A stretch of DNA of 28,464 nucleotides, taken from positions 1 through 28,464 of the forward strand of contig JAQUMG010000004.1 in assembly GCA_028718265.1 (NCBI GenBank), given 5' to 3'. Under the pieces are notes generated by a model that was not told where the DNA came from, searched no databases, and worked only from the letters and a program-made list of their open reading frames with translations. Shown here one piece after another: positions 22,192 through 28,464 of the stretch. The position numbers and the translations under genes are program-made. How positions within the stretch are numbered: the stretch's first letter is position 1; every line of letters starts with the position of its first letter. This DNA is from Candidatus Omnitrophota bacterium (GTDB lineage: Bacteria > Omnitrophota > Koll11 > JAHIPI01).

Positions 22192-22236
22192 TTAAGAAGC
22201 CTTACTTTTGAAATTATTAGAAGTAAGGCTTCTTAA
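22192..22236 (+). terminator. Long hairpin ending the nikR-porin operon
   Basis: TTAAGAAGCCTTACTT (22192-22207) and AAGTAAGGCTTCTTAA (22221-22236) are perfect complements over 16 bp with a 13-base loop. There is no T run after it, so it may stop transcription weakly or protect the mRNA 3' end. It lies directly before the gpmA promoter. Confidence 0.6.
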
Positions 22237-22240
22237 ACTA

Positions 22241-22269
22241 TGGACAGAATAAAAAATAAGTGCTATAAT
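22241..22269 (+). promoter_or_regulatory. gpmA promoter (near consensus)
   Basis: TGGACA (22241-22246), 17 bases, then TATAAT (22264-22269) preceded by TG at 22261-22262. Transcription should start near 22276. The in-frame ATG at 22240 would thus lie upstream of the transcript and cannot be the gpmA start. Confidence 0.8.
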
Positions 22270-22329
22270 CCGTATATTGAAATGCGGAAACCGCACAATT
22301 TTGCCAATCCTTTCCGAAAGGAGTTCAAA

Positions 22330-23079
22330 ATTTATAAACTAGTACTTTTAAGACATGGTGAGAGTACCTGGAATAAGGAAAACAGGTTCACCGGCTGGAC
22401 CGACGTAGATTTGTCGGATAAGGGCATAGAGGAAGCCGAAAAAGCAGGACAACTCCTTAAAAAAGAGGGTTTTGTGTTTGACGTAGCCTTTACCTCGGTA
22501 TTAAAAAGAGCTATACGTACCCTCTGGATTACTCTGGATAAAATGGATTTGATGTGGATACCCGTATATAATTCTTTCCGGTTGAACGAAAGACATTACG
22601 GATCCCTGCAGGGATTAAATAAAGCGGAGATGGCCGCAAAATTCGGAGAGCAGCAAGTGCTTATCTGGAGAAGAAGTTATGACGTACCGCCGCCGGCGCT
22701 CAGTCCGGATGATCCGCGCTCGCCGGTAAATGATCCTCGCTATAAGGGATTAGCGCCAAAGGATATACCGTTGACCGAATGCCTGAAAGATACGGTGGCG
22801 CGATTCCTGCCTTACTGGCACGATACAATTGCGCCGGTAATTAAATCCGGAAAAAAAGTGATCATTGCCGCCCACGGCAATAGTTTGAGAGCCCTGGTCA
22901 AATATCTGGATAATGTCTCGGATGAAAAAATCGTAAGCCTGAACATCCCTACCGGCATACCTCTTGTTTATGAGTTAAACGAAGATTTAACGCCTGTCAG
23001 GAATTATTATTTAGGTAATCCGGAAGAAATTAAAAAGGCGATGGAAGCCGTTGCCAAACAGGGAAAAGCGAAGAAATAG
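22330..23079 (+). CDS. gpmA: 2,3-bisphosphoglycerate-dependent phosphoglycerate mutase, ATT start
   Basis: Interconverts 3- and 2-phosphoglycerate in glycolysis and gluconeogenesis. Family motifs are [11 protein letters not shown] (phospho-accepting His9), [25 protein letters not shown], and [10 protein letters not shown] with the second catalytic His. GpmA proteins begin MYKLVLIRHGES and have about 250 residues. Here the codon before TAT-AAA-CTA is ATT at 22330, with AAAGGAG (22317-22323) exactly six bases upstream, giving 249 residues. The upstream in-frame ATGs (22240, 22282) lack ribosome binding sites, and the first lies in the promoter. ATT starts are rare (known for infC). Probably cotranscribed with dnaX. 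Confidence 0.93.
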   Translation: MYKLVLLRHGESTWNKENRFTGWTDVDLSDKGIEEAEKAGQLLKKEGFVFDVAFTSVLKRAIRTLWITLDKMDLMWIPVYNSFRLNERHYGSLQGLNKAEMAAKFGEQQVLIWRRSYDVPPPALSPDDPRSPVNDPRYKGLAPKDIPLTECLKDTVARFLPYWHDTIAPVIKSGKKVIIAAHGNSLRALVKYLDNVSDEKIVSLNIPTGIPLVYELNEDLTPVRNYYLGNPEEIKKAMEAVAKQGKAKK

Positions 23080-23097
23080 TATTTTTTAAGGAATTAT

Positions 23098-24852
23098 ATG
23101 TCATACATAGTACTCGCGCGAAAATGGAGACCTCAGGTTTTTGAAGAAGTGGTCGGTGAAGACCACATTACCACTACGCTCAAGAATGCGATATCGGGCC
23201 AAAGAGTAGCGCATGCTTACATGTTTACAGGACCGCGCGGCATCGGAAAGACATCCGTCGCCAGAATATTTGCCAAGGCATTAAATTGCGAAAAAGGTCC
23301 CGCACCTATACCCTGCAACAAATGCATATCATGTAAAGGTATATCTTCGGGGGCGAGCATGGATGTCATAGAGATAGATGGTGCTTCCAATAACAGCGTT
23401 GACCAGATACGCGAGCTGAGGGAGAATATAAAATTCGCACCTTCTTACGGCAGGTATAAAATATATATCATAGATGAAGTCCATATGCTGAGTATAGGCG
23501 CCTTTAATGCACTTCTTAAAACGCTGGAAGAGCCGCCGGCTCATGCGAAGTTCATATTCGCCACGACAAATCCCGAAAAAGTGCCGCCTACCATACTTTC
23601 GCGATGCCAGCGGTTCGATTTTGTCAGGATACCGTTTAAGCTCATAGTCGAAAAATTAAAGAAGATAATAAGTACCGAAAAACTTAATGTTTCCGAAGAA
23701 GCGTTATTTACCATAGCTAGGGCTTCCGACGGCTCGCTCCGCGACGCCGAATCAATACTGGACCAGCTCGCGTCATTTTCATCCGAGAAGATAAGCGGCG
23801 AAGACGTCATAGATCTCTTGGGAATGATAGAAGAGGATAAACTCGCGGAGGTCGTGGATGGGCTTTGCCGGAAAGATACGGCCGCCCTGCTGAAGATAAT
23901 AGACGAAATGATAAGTAAAGGCAAAGACCTGTCGCAGTTTATAATAGGCCTTATGAGTTATATACGCAACATGATGGTCATTTCCGTGAGTTCCGACCTT
24001 AAGGTCCTTATAGATTTTCCGGAAAACTATATTAATGTACTGAAAGAGCAGGTCAAAAAATTTAAGATCGAAGAACTGTTATATATATTTTATACGCTTT
24101 CCGCTACTCTGAATGCCGTTAAGAAATCCGAAGTCGCGCGGTTTATATTGGAGGCGGCGCTTATCAAACTTTCAATGAGGGGCGAACTCATATCATTGGC
24201 AGATATCGTCGATAAGGTATCGGCTCTTGAGTCTAACATCGGCCCGGTTAAACCGTTAAGCGGCAGTAGTACAAGAGAAAGAGAGGCAGTAAAAGAGGCA
24301 ATACGTCCCGTCCTCGAGGAAATACCGGTATCCGGAGTCGAGAAAGAGGCCACCGGGTCCCAGGCGGAGAAGCCGGTATCGGTAAATGTCGAAAGTACGG
24401 CCGTAGAACCGCTTACTATTGAGAAAGTAAAACATGCATGGCCCGCTATTCTTCAGGAAATAAAAAGCAAAAAAATATCAATAGCCTCGTATTTGCTGGA
24501 AGGCGACATAACCGCGATAGAAGGGTCGTCGGTGGTATTGGGCTTTATCAAAAAGTTCAATTTTCATAAAGAAGTTCTGGAGCATACCGGTAACAAAAAA
24601 TTTGTTGAAAGCGTAATATCCGCGATCCTCGGCATAAACGTCCAGATAAAACTTGTGACCGTCGAGCAGAAAGAAGCGGCGCAGAACGAGGGTGAACCTT
24701 ATCAGGGCGGCCCTGACGGCGGCGGAAGAGAAACAGTAAAGGAAATGGAAGAGGACAGCACGGATAATCCCCTCATACAATCCGCATTAGACATGTTCAA
24801 CGGTAAAATAATAAGAGTCAGAGAAAATAACGCCAGAAATGAACAAGCTTAG
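23098..24852 (+). CDS. dnaX: DNA polymerase III subunit tau/gamma
   Basis: Clamp-loader ATPase (584 aa). Walker A GPRGIGKTS near residues 45-53, a four-Cys zinc module (C64, C73, C76, C79), Walker B IIDEVHML, sensor 1 IFATTNPEKVPPTI and the SRC motif (SRCQRF) are all present in the first 220 residues. Domain III follows, then a variable linker and a C-terminal tau-like region. An A7 run at 24469-24475 (codons 458-460) could allow slippage, but lies late in the gene. It begins 18 bases after gpmA, and its last 14 bases overlap recR. The usual ybaB between dnaX and recR is absent. Confidence 0.96.
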   Translation: MSYIVLARKWRPQVFEEVVGEDHITTTLKNAISGQRVAHAYMFTGPRGIGKTSVARIFAKALNCEKGPAPIPCNKCISCKGISSGASMDVIEIDGASNNSVDQIRELRENIKFAPSYGRYKIYIIDEVHMLSIGAFNALLKTLEEPPAHAKFIFATTNPEKVPPTILSRCQRFDFVRIPFKLIVEKLKKIISTEKLNVSEEALFTIARASDGSLRDAESILDQLASFSSEKISGEDVIDLLGMIEEDKLAEVVDGLCRKDTAALLKIIDEMISKGKDLSQFIIGLMSYIRNMMVISVSSDLKVLIDFPENYINVLKEQVKKFKIEELLYIFYTLSATLNAVKKSEVARFILEAALIKLSMRGELISLADIVDKVSALESNIGPVKPLSGSSTREREAVKEAIRPVLEEIPVSGVEKEATGSQAEKPVSVNVESTAVEPLTIEKVKHAWPAILQEIKSKKISIASYLLEGDITAIEGSSVVLGFIKKFNFHKEVLEHTGNKKFVESVISAILGINVQIKLVTVEQKEAAQNEGEPYQGGPDGGGRETVKEMEEDSTDNPLIQSALDMFNGKIIRVRENNARNEQA

Positions 24853-25444
24853 TTACGCGCGCTCCATACAGAGCCTTATAAAAGAATTTTCCAGGATGCC
24901 CGGAATCGGTACAAAAACCGCAGAGCGTCTGGCATTCTATATTCTCAAGCTGTCCCAGGAAGATGCCCAGCGGCTGGCAGACTCTATCCTGAAGGTTAAA
25001 TCCACGATACGGTTTTGCAGGATATGCAATAATCTGAGCGAAGCAGATGTTTGTCTCATATGCCAGGATGAAAGCCGGGATAAAAGCATCGTATGCGTGG
25101 TTGAAGAACCCAACGATGTTTCGGCAATAGAAAAAGCAGGAAAATTTAACGGCATATACCATGTTCTTTTAGGCAGGCTTTCTCCGCTGGACGGCATCGG
25201 ACCGGAATCACTGAAGATAAAAGAACTCACAGAACGCGTCAAGAAAGACAAGATAAAAGAAATGCTTATTGCGACCAATTCCGACACGGAGGGGGAGACG
25301 ACAGCGCTTTACATTGCAAAGATTTTCAGGCCTTATAAATTGAAAATAACGCGACTTGCTTACGGTATTCCTGTGGGCAGCGATTTAAAATACGCCGATC
25401 AGGCGACTTTAATGAAAGCTATCGAAGGCCGGCTTGAGATTTGA
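24839..25444 (+). CDS. recR: Recombination mediator RecR
   Basis: 201 residues; acts with RecF and RecO to load RecA at gaps. An N-terminal helix-hairpin-helix (FSRMPGIGTKTAERLAFYIL) is followed by a four-Cys zinc finger (CRICNNLSEADVCLIC) and a Toprim domain with VVEEPNDVSAIE and ATNSDTEGETTALYI. The ending, ADQATLMKAIEGR, is family-typical. The start overlaps the end of dnaX by 14 bases, which implies coupling. A consensus promoter for the next gene lies directly downstream. Confidence 0.96.
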   Translation: MNKLSYARSIQSLIKEFSRMPGIGTKTAERLAFYILKLSQEDAQRLADSILKVKSTIRFCRICNNLSEADVCLICQDESRDKSIVCVVEEPNDVSAIEKAGKFNGIYHVLLGRLSPLDGIGPESLKIKELTERVKKDKIKEMLIATNSDTEGETTALYIAKIFRPYKLKITRLAYGIPVGSDLKYADQATLMKAIEGRLEI

Positions 25445-25445
25445 T

Positions 25446-25474
25446 TTGACTTGCCGTTGCTATTTTGTTAAAAT
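25446..25474 (+). promoter_or_regulatory. Sigma-70-type promoter
   Basis: TTGACT (25446-25451) and TAAAAT (25469-25474) with a 17-base spacer, directly after the recR stop. It would start a transcript near 25481 for the membrane protein at 25496 and perhaps the oxidoreductase genes. Confidence 0.7.
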
Positions 25475-25495
25475 ACTAAAAATAGGGGGTGAACA

Positions 25496-26230
25496 ATGTT
25501 GGATTCCATAAAAAAAGCTTTTATGCTGAGCGTAGCCGCGGTAAAGATCTTTTTAGTTATTTCGGCATTCAATATTTTCATAAATGTTATCAATTTAATG
25601 GTTATCCCCGCGCCTGTTAATGCCGAAATGGATATCAAAAAGTCCTTAACGGTTATAGGATTGGGCATAATATTCTTTTTTGCGGCTATTTTTATTCAGG
25701 GCGGAGTTATAACGTATATAAAAGAATTAGTAAAATCCGGATCGACGGGTTTGGCATCATTTATAAGTAATTGCGGCAAATATTTCATGCGCATGTTAGG
25801 TATTATCCTTATTACTATATTAATAGCGGTGGGCTGGGGCGTATTATTCTTAGGAATATTACCTGCCATGTTACCGGCATTGAAAGTCGTATTTCTGATC
25901 CTGGGCTTTATATCTCTTATAGGTATATTGCTGCTCCTTATTCTGCCTGCATACGCGCTGGTAACCGGCGATTTGGGAGTTATGGCGTCGATGAGAAAAG
26001 GCGTTTCAGTAGCCGCTGCAAATTTTCTCCAGATCATCGGCATATTGATTATTTTAGTAATAATAAGCATCGTTATAATGTTCATCGCATCTTTAATAAC
26101 GGGACTTTTGTCGATACCGTTTAAGGGCATGGTTAATTATGTGGCCGCTGTTGTGATGGCCATATCAAGCGCCATTGTAACACTTCTGGCCGATATCGCA
26201 TACATGGATTTCTATCTAAAGAAGTCATAG
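25496..26230 (+). CDS. Integral membrane protein, unrecognised
   Basis: 244 residues with about six hydrophobic segments, rich in Ile, Leu, Gly and Ala. Between them are short polar loops such as KELVKSGSTGLASFISNCGKY and GDLGVMASMRKGVSVA. The repeated pattern of long helices with GxxxG-like spacing resembles DUF-type proteins of glycerophosphodiesterase-membrane-domain appearance, but I cannot assign it. AGGGGGTGA at 25483-25491 is the ribosome binding site. It precedes the oxidoreductase operon by 20 bases. Confidence 0.75.
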   Translation: MLDSIKKAFMLSVAAVKIFLVISAFNIFINVINLMVIPAPVNAEMDIKKSLTVIGLGIIFFFAAIFIQGGVITYIKELVKSGSTGLASFISNCGKYFMRMLGIILITILIAVGWGVLFLGILPAMLPALKVVFLILGFISLIGILLLLILPAYALVTGDLGVMASMRKGVSVAAANFLQIIGILIILVIISIVIMFIASLITGLLSIPFKGMVNYVAAVVMAISSAIVTLLADIAYMDFYLKKS

Positions 26231-26250
26231 TTGATAAGGTATAGCATAAA

Positions 26251-26820
26251 ATGAAGAAGTTAATCGAAGTAAGATGGCACGGCAGAGGCGGTCAGGGTGC
26301 CAAAACCGCAGCACAGTTTCTTGCTGAAGCAGCGTTAGATTCAGGAAAATTCATCCAGGCCTTTCCCGAATACGGCCCCGAAAGGGCCGGTGCCCCCATG
26401 CGCGCATATACCAGAATCAGCGACAGCGTCATTAATGTCCATTCAGGCGTAACCTCGCCCGACGCCGTAGTAGTCATAGATTCCACATTGCTCACGCCGG
26501 AAGTCTTAGACGGCCTTCCGGAAAACGGCGTCTTGGTTGTCAATACCCGGGAGTCGGTAGGCGATATAAGGAAGAAACTGGATTATAATACCGGAAAAGT
26601 AGCCGTTGTTGACGCTACCAAAATAGCGCTTGAAACCATAAAGGCGCCGATGACCAATACAGCTATGTTAGGTGCGCTTATAAAAGTCGTACCTGTTGTT
26701 CCTCTGGATGTCATACAGGAGAAAATGAAGAAAAAATTCTTAAAGAAATTGGGCGAACAAAAGACAGCATCGAATTTAGAGGCCATAAAAAGAGCCTACG
26801 ATGAAGTTAAAATAGGTTGA
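26251..26820 (+). CDS. porG: Pyruvate/2-oxoacid:ferredoxin oxidoreductase, gamma subunit
   Basis: 189 residues. Signature RWHGRGGQGAKTAAQFLAEA at residues 7-26 and FPEYGPERAGAPMRAY are typical of the gamma subunit, which binds CoA and completes the catalytic complex. Together with delta, alpha and beta genes downstream it oxidises pyruvate or a related 2-oxoacid to the acyl-CoA and CO2 and reduces ferredoxin. The four-gene split form with gamma first is common in anaerobic bacteria and archaea. Substrate (pyruvate, 2-oxoglutarate or branched chain) cannot be fixed from the sequence alone; pyruvate is the likeliest. Confidence 0.92.
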   Translation: MKKLIEVRWHGRGGQGAKTAAQFLAEAALDSGKFIQAFPEYGPERAGAPMRAYTRISDSVINVHSGVTSPDAVVVIDSTLLTPEVLDGLPENGVLVVNTRESVGDIRKKLDYNTGKVAVVDATKIALETIKAPMTNTAMLGALIKVVPVVPLDVIQEKMKKKFLKKLGEQKTASNLEAIKRAYDEVKIG

Positions 26821-27125
26821 TGATGAAGAAAAATTCCGGAATAAAACGCCAGAAGGGCTGGAAAGAAATACCCATCGGCGGTCTTATAGATAAAGGCGGC
26901 ACGGCCAAGGCCTATAAGACGGGCGATTGGAAGACATTCTGCCCTGTGCGCGACGAATCAAAATGTATCAATTGCATGATATGCTGGGCGTATTGCCCCG
27001 ATTCGGCAATAAAGACCAAAGACGGGAAAATGACAGGTTTCGATTTTGATTACTGCAAAGGCTGCGGCATATGTGCGTCCGTCTGCCCCGTCAAGTGCAT
27101 AAAGATGGAAAAGGAGAAGAAGTAA
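26820..27125 (+). CDS. porD: Pyruvate/2-oxoacid:ferredoxin oxidoreductase, delta (ferredoxin) subunit
   Basis: 101 residues from ATG 26820, which overlaps the gamma stop by one base (ATG 26823 is equally possible). It holds two cluster motifs, CINCMICWAYCPDSAI and CKGCGICASVCPVKCI, which ligate two [4Fe-4S] clusters and pass electrons from the thiamine site to free ferredoxin. The N-terminal part (WKEIPIGGLIDKGGTAKAYK) is the usual delta-subunit leader. AAGGAG inside its last codons serves the alpha gene. Confidence 0.93.
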   Translation: MMKKNSGIKRQKGWKEIPIGGLIDKGGTAKAYKTGDWKTFCPVRDESKCINCMICWAYCPDSAIKTKDGKMTGFDFDYCKGCGICASVCPVKCIKMEKEKK

Positions 27126-27127
27126 CT

Positions 27128-28315
27128 TTGGATAAGGTTAAATTAGTTCCGTTTACAGGAGACCAGGCTGCTGCATACGCGATGAAACAGATCGAACCGG
27201 ATGTTGTGGCCGCGTATCCGATTACGCCGCAGACAGAAATAGTTATGGGATTTTCGCAATACGTTGCTGACGGCAAAGTAAAGACAGAGATGATACCGGT
27301 TGAGTCGGAACACAGCGCCATGAGCGCTTGCGTCGGTGCTGCGGCCGCCGGAGTCAGGACGATGACGGCGACATCGGCCAACGGTCTTGCCCTTATGTGG
27401 GAAATCGTCTATATAGCCGCTTCAACAAGATTGCCCATAGTAATGCCCGTAGTAAACAGGGCGTTATCGGGCCCCATCAATATACATTGCGACCATTCGG
27501 ATACTATGGGTGCCAGAGATTCGGGCTGGATACAGATTTACTGCGAAAATGCACAGGAAGTTTATGAAAGCTTAATAATGGCGGTTAGGATTGCCGAGCA
27601 TCCGGATATATTCCTTCCCGTTATGGTATGTCAGGATGGTTTTATAACAAGCCACGCGTTAGAAGGCGTACAACTTTTTGAGGATAAGGCGGTAAAAGAT
27701 TTCATAGGTGAGTATAAGCCAAGGTTTTCACTTTTAGATATAGCTAACCCGGTTACTGTCGGGCCGCTTGATCTGCAGGACTTCTATTTTGAGCACAAAA
27801 GACAGCAGTCCGAGGCCATGAGAAAGGCGCTGACAGTTATTCCGGAAGTATTTAAGGAATTTGAGAAAGCATTCGGTAAGAAACACAATCTGGTCGATGG
27901 TTATAAGCTTGATGATGCCCAGGTCGCCATATGCGCATTGAGCTCAACAGCAGGAACGGCAAGAGGAGTGGTTGATAAACTTAGAGAAGAAGGCCATAAA
28001 GTAGGCCTTCTGAAACCCAGAGTCTTCAGGCCGTTTCCCAAAGACGCCATAACAAAAAGTTTATCGGGAGTAAAAGCGCTTGCGGTTTTTGACAGAAGCG
28101 AATCGTTTTCTGCGCAGGGCGGGCCGTTATTTTCCGAAATCAAAGCAGCTCTTTATGACGAAAAGACCCATCCCTTCATAATCAATTGTATCTACGGCCT
28201 CGGAGGAAGAGACATATTCGAATCTGATATAGAAAATGTATTCAGACAGCTTCTCGATATAGCGAAAAGCGGCAAGACAAAAGAAAAGATTCAATTTATC
28301 GGAGTGAGAGAATAA
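27128..28315 (+). CDS. porA: Pyruvate/2-oxoacid:ferredoxin oxidoreductase, alpha subunit
   Basis: 395 residues from TTG 27128, chosen because homologues begin just before VKLVPFTGDQAAAYA and because AAGGAG (27111-27116) precedes it; a frame extending further upstream overlaps the delta gene. Domain I (about 5-220) has AYPITPQTEIV and the glycine- and alanine-rich CVGAAAAGVRTMTATSANGL of the thiamine-binding fold, and domain II (about 255-380) has VAICALSSTAGTARGVVDKL and LKPRVFRPFP. TTG is an uncommon but ordinary bacterial start. The stop overlaps the beta ATG by one base. Confidence 0.94.
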   Translation: MDKVKLVPFTGDQAAAYAMKQIEPDVVAAYPITPQTEIVMGFSQYVADGKVKTEMIPVESEHSAMSACVGAAAAGVRTMTATSANGLALMWEIVYIAASTRLPIVMPVVNRALSGPINIHCDHSDTMGARDSGWIQIYCENAQEVYESLIMAVRIAEHPDIFLPVMVCQDGFITSHALEGVQLFEDKAVKDFIGEYKPRFSLLDIANPVTVGPLDLQDFYFEHKRQQSEAMRKALTVIPEVFKEFEKAFGKKHNLVDGYKLDDAQVAICALSSTAGTARGVVDKLREEGHKVGLLKPRVFRPFPKDAITKSLSGVKALAVFDRSESFSAQGGPLFSEIKAALYDEKTHPFIINCIYGLGGRDIFESDIENVFRQLLDIAKSGKTKEKIQFIGVRE

Positions 28316-28464
28316 TGGCTAATCTGAAAGAACTTTCAAAGACAATACCCGAACGGCTTTCGAGCGGACACAGGTTATGCGCCGGTTGCGGAGCTTCTAT
28401 TGGTGTAACACAGGTCCTGATGGGGACAAAAGCCCCTGTCGTAGTCGCATCGGCCGCCGGCTGT
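28315..28464 (+). CDS. porB: Pyruvate/2-oxoacid:ferredoxin oxidoreductase, beta subunit (5' part)
   Basis: First 50 residues only; the gene runs off the window. GHRLCAGCGASIG is the beta-subunit N-terminal motif (cysteines of the proximal [4Fe-4S] cluster). The thiamine diphosphate site would follow beyond the window. ATG 28315 overlaps the alpha TAA by one base. Confidence 0.92.
   Translation, partial: MANLKELSKTIPERLSSGHRLCAGCGASIGVTQVLMGTKAPVVVASAAGC

Noticed and set aside
22240..22329. N-terminal extension of gpmA from ATG 22240 or 22282.
   Set aside because: The promoter lies within it, ribosome binding sites are missing, and homologues lack such an extension.
24469..24475. A7 run in dnaX as a programmed slippage site producing gamma.
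   Set aside because: It lies at codon 458 of 584, there is no visible stimulatory hairpin or internal Shine-Dalgarno partner, and A-rich codons for Lys are common here.
27071..27127. Extended start of the alpha subunit gene.
   Set aside because: It reads the delta-subunit cluster region in another frame; TTG 27128 with AAGGAG fits the family start.

Overview
The window is most likely from the chromosome of an anaerobic, hydrogen-metabolising bacterium with an outer membrane. Evidence is a group 4 membrane-bound [NiFe] hydrogenase, a four-subunit 2-oxoacid:ferredoxin oxidoreductase, an OprB-type porin and a lipoprotein. All supported genes are on the + strand. The gene content resembles uncultured lineages such as Candidatus Omnitrophota, but that assignment is a weak guess from style, not a computed placement.

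Host left flank (1-3920): the end of a membrane-bound hydrogenase operon (NuoC-like fragment, catalytic large subunit, NuoH-like membrane subunit, 2[4Fe-4S] ferredoxin, maturation protease). A strong promoter then drives tRNA-Arg(ACG) and tadA, the enzyme that makes inosine in exactly that tRNA.

Integrated element (about 3921-19563, 15.6 kb, AT-rich): it lies in a tRNA-Ser(GCU) gene and is bounded by 41-bp direct repeats formed by the 5' half of the tRNA. The broken 5' half abuts tadA. The complete tRNA sits 3 bp after the integrase stop codon, so the host serine tRNA now lies in the integrase transcription path. Paired TAGCACA direct repeats inside each end look like integrase arm sites. Inside are: a short promoter/micro-ORF/terminator unit; three exported proteins; an array of small membrane proteins joined by a conserved 20-nt junction; a structured intergenic region; a two-gene Hachiman-type defence system (HamA-like nuclease and HamB-like helicase); two sigma-70-like proteins; two small mobile-element proteins flanking an AT-rich TTATAC cluster; an excisionase-like HTH protein; and a tyrosine integrase. 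I see no relaxase, conjugation or capsid gene.

Host right flank (19619-28464): nikR (nickel-responsive repressor), then an OprB-like porin and two paralogous 92- and 103-residue membrane proteins with conserved WG and Asp/Glu-His motifs. This is a candidate nickel uptake system of unrecognised type, and it could feed the nickel hydrogenase nearby. Next come gpmA, which appears to start at an ATT codon behind a near-consensus promoter; dnaX overlapping recR; an integral membrane protein; and the gamma, delta, alpha and partial beta subunits of a pyruvate/2-oxoacid:ferredoxin oxidoreductase. The oxidoreductase would make reduced ferredoxin that the hydrogenase can oxidise while evolving H2, so the two host loci fit one fermentative or energy-conserving metabolism.
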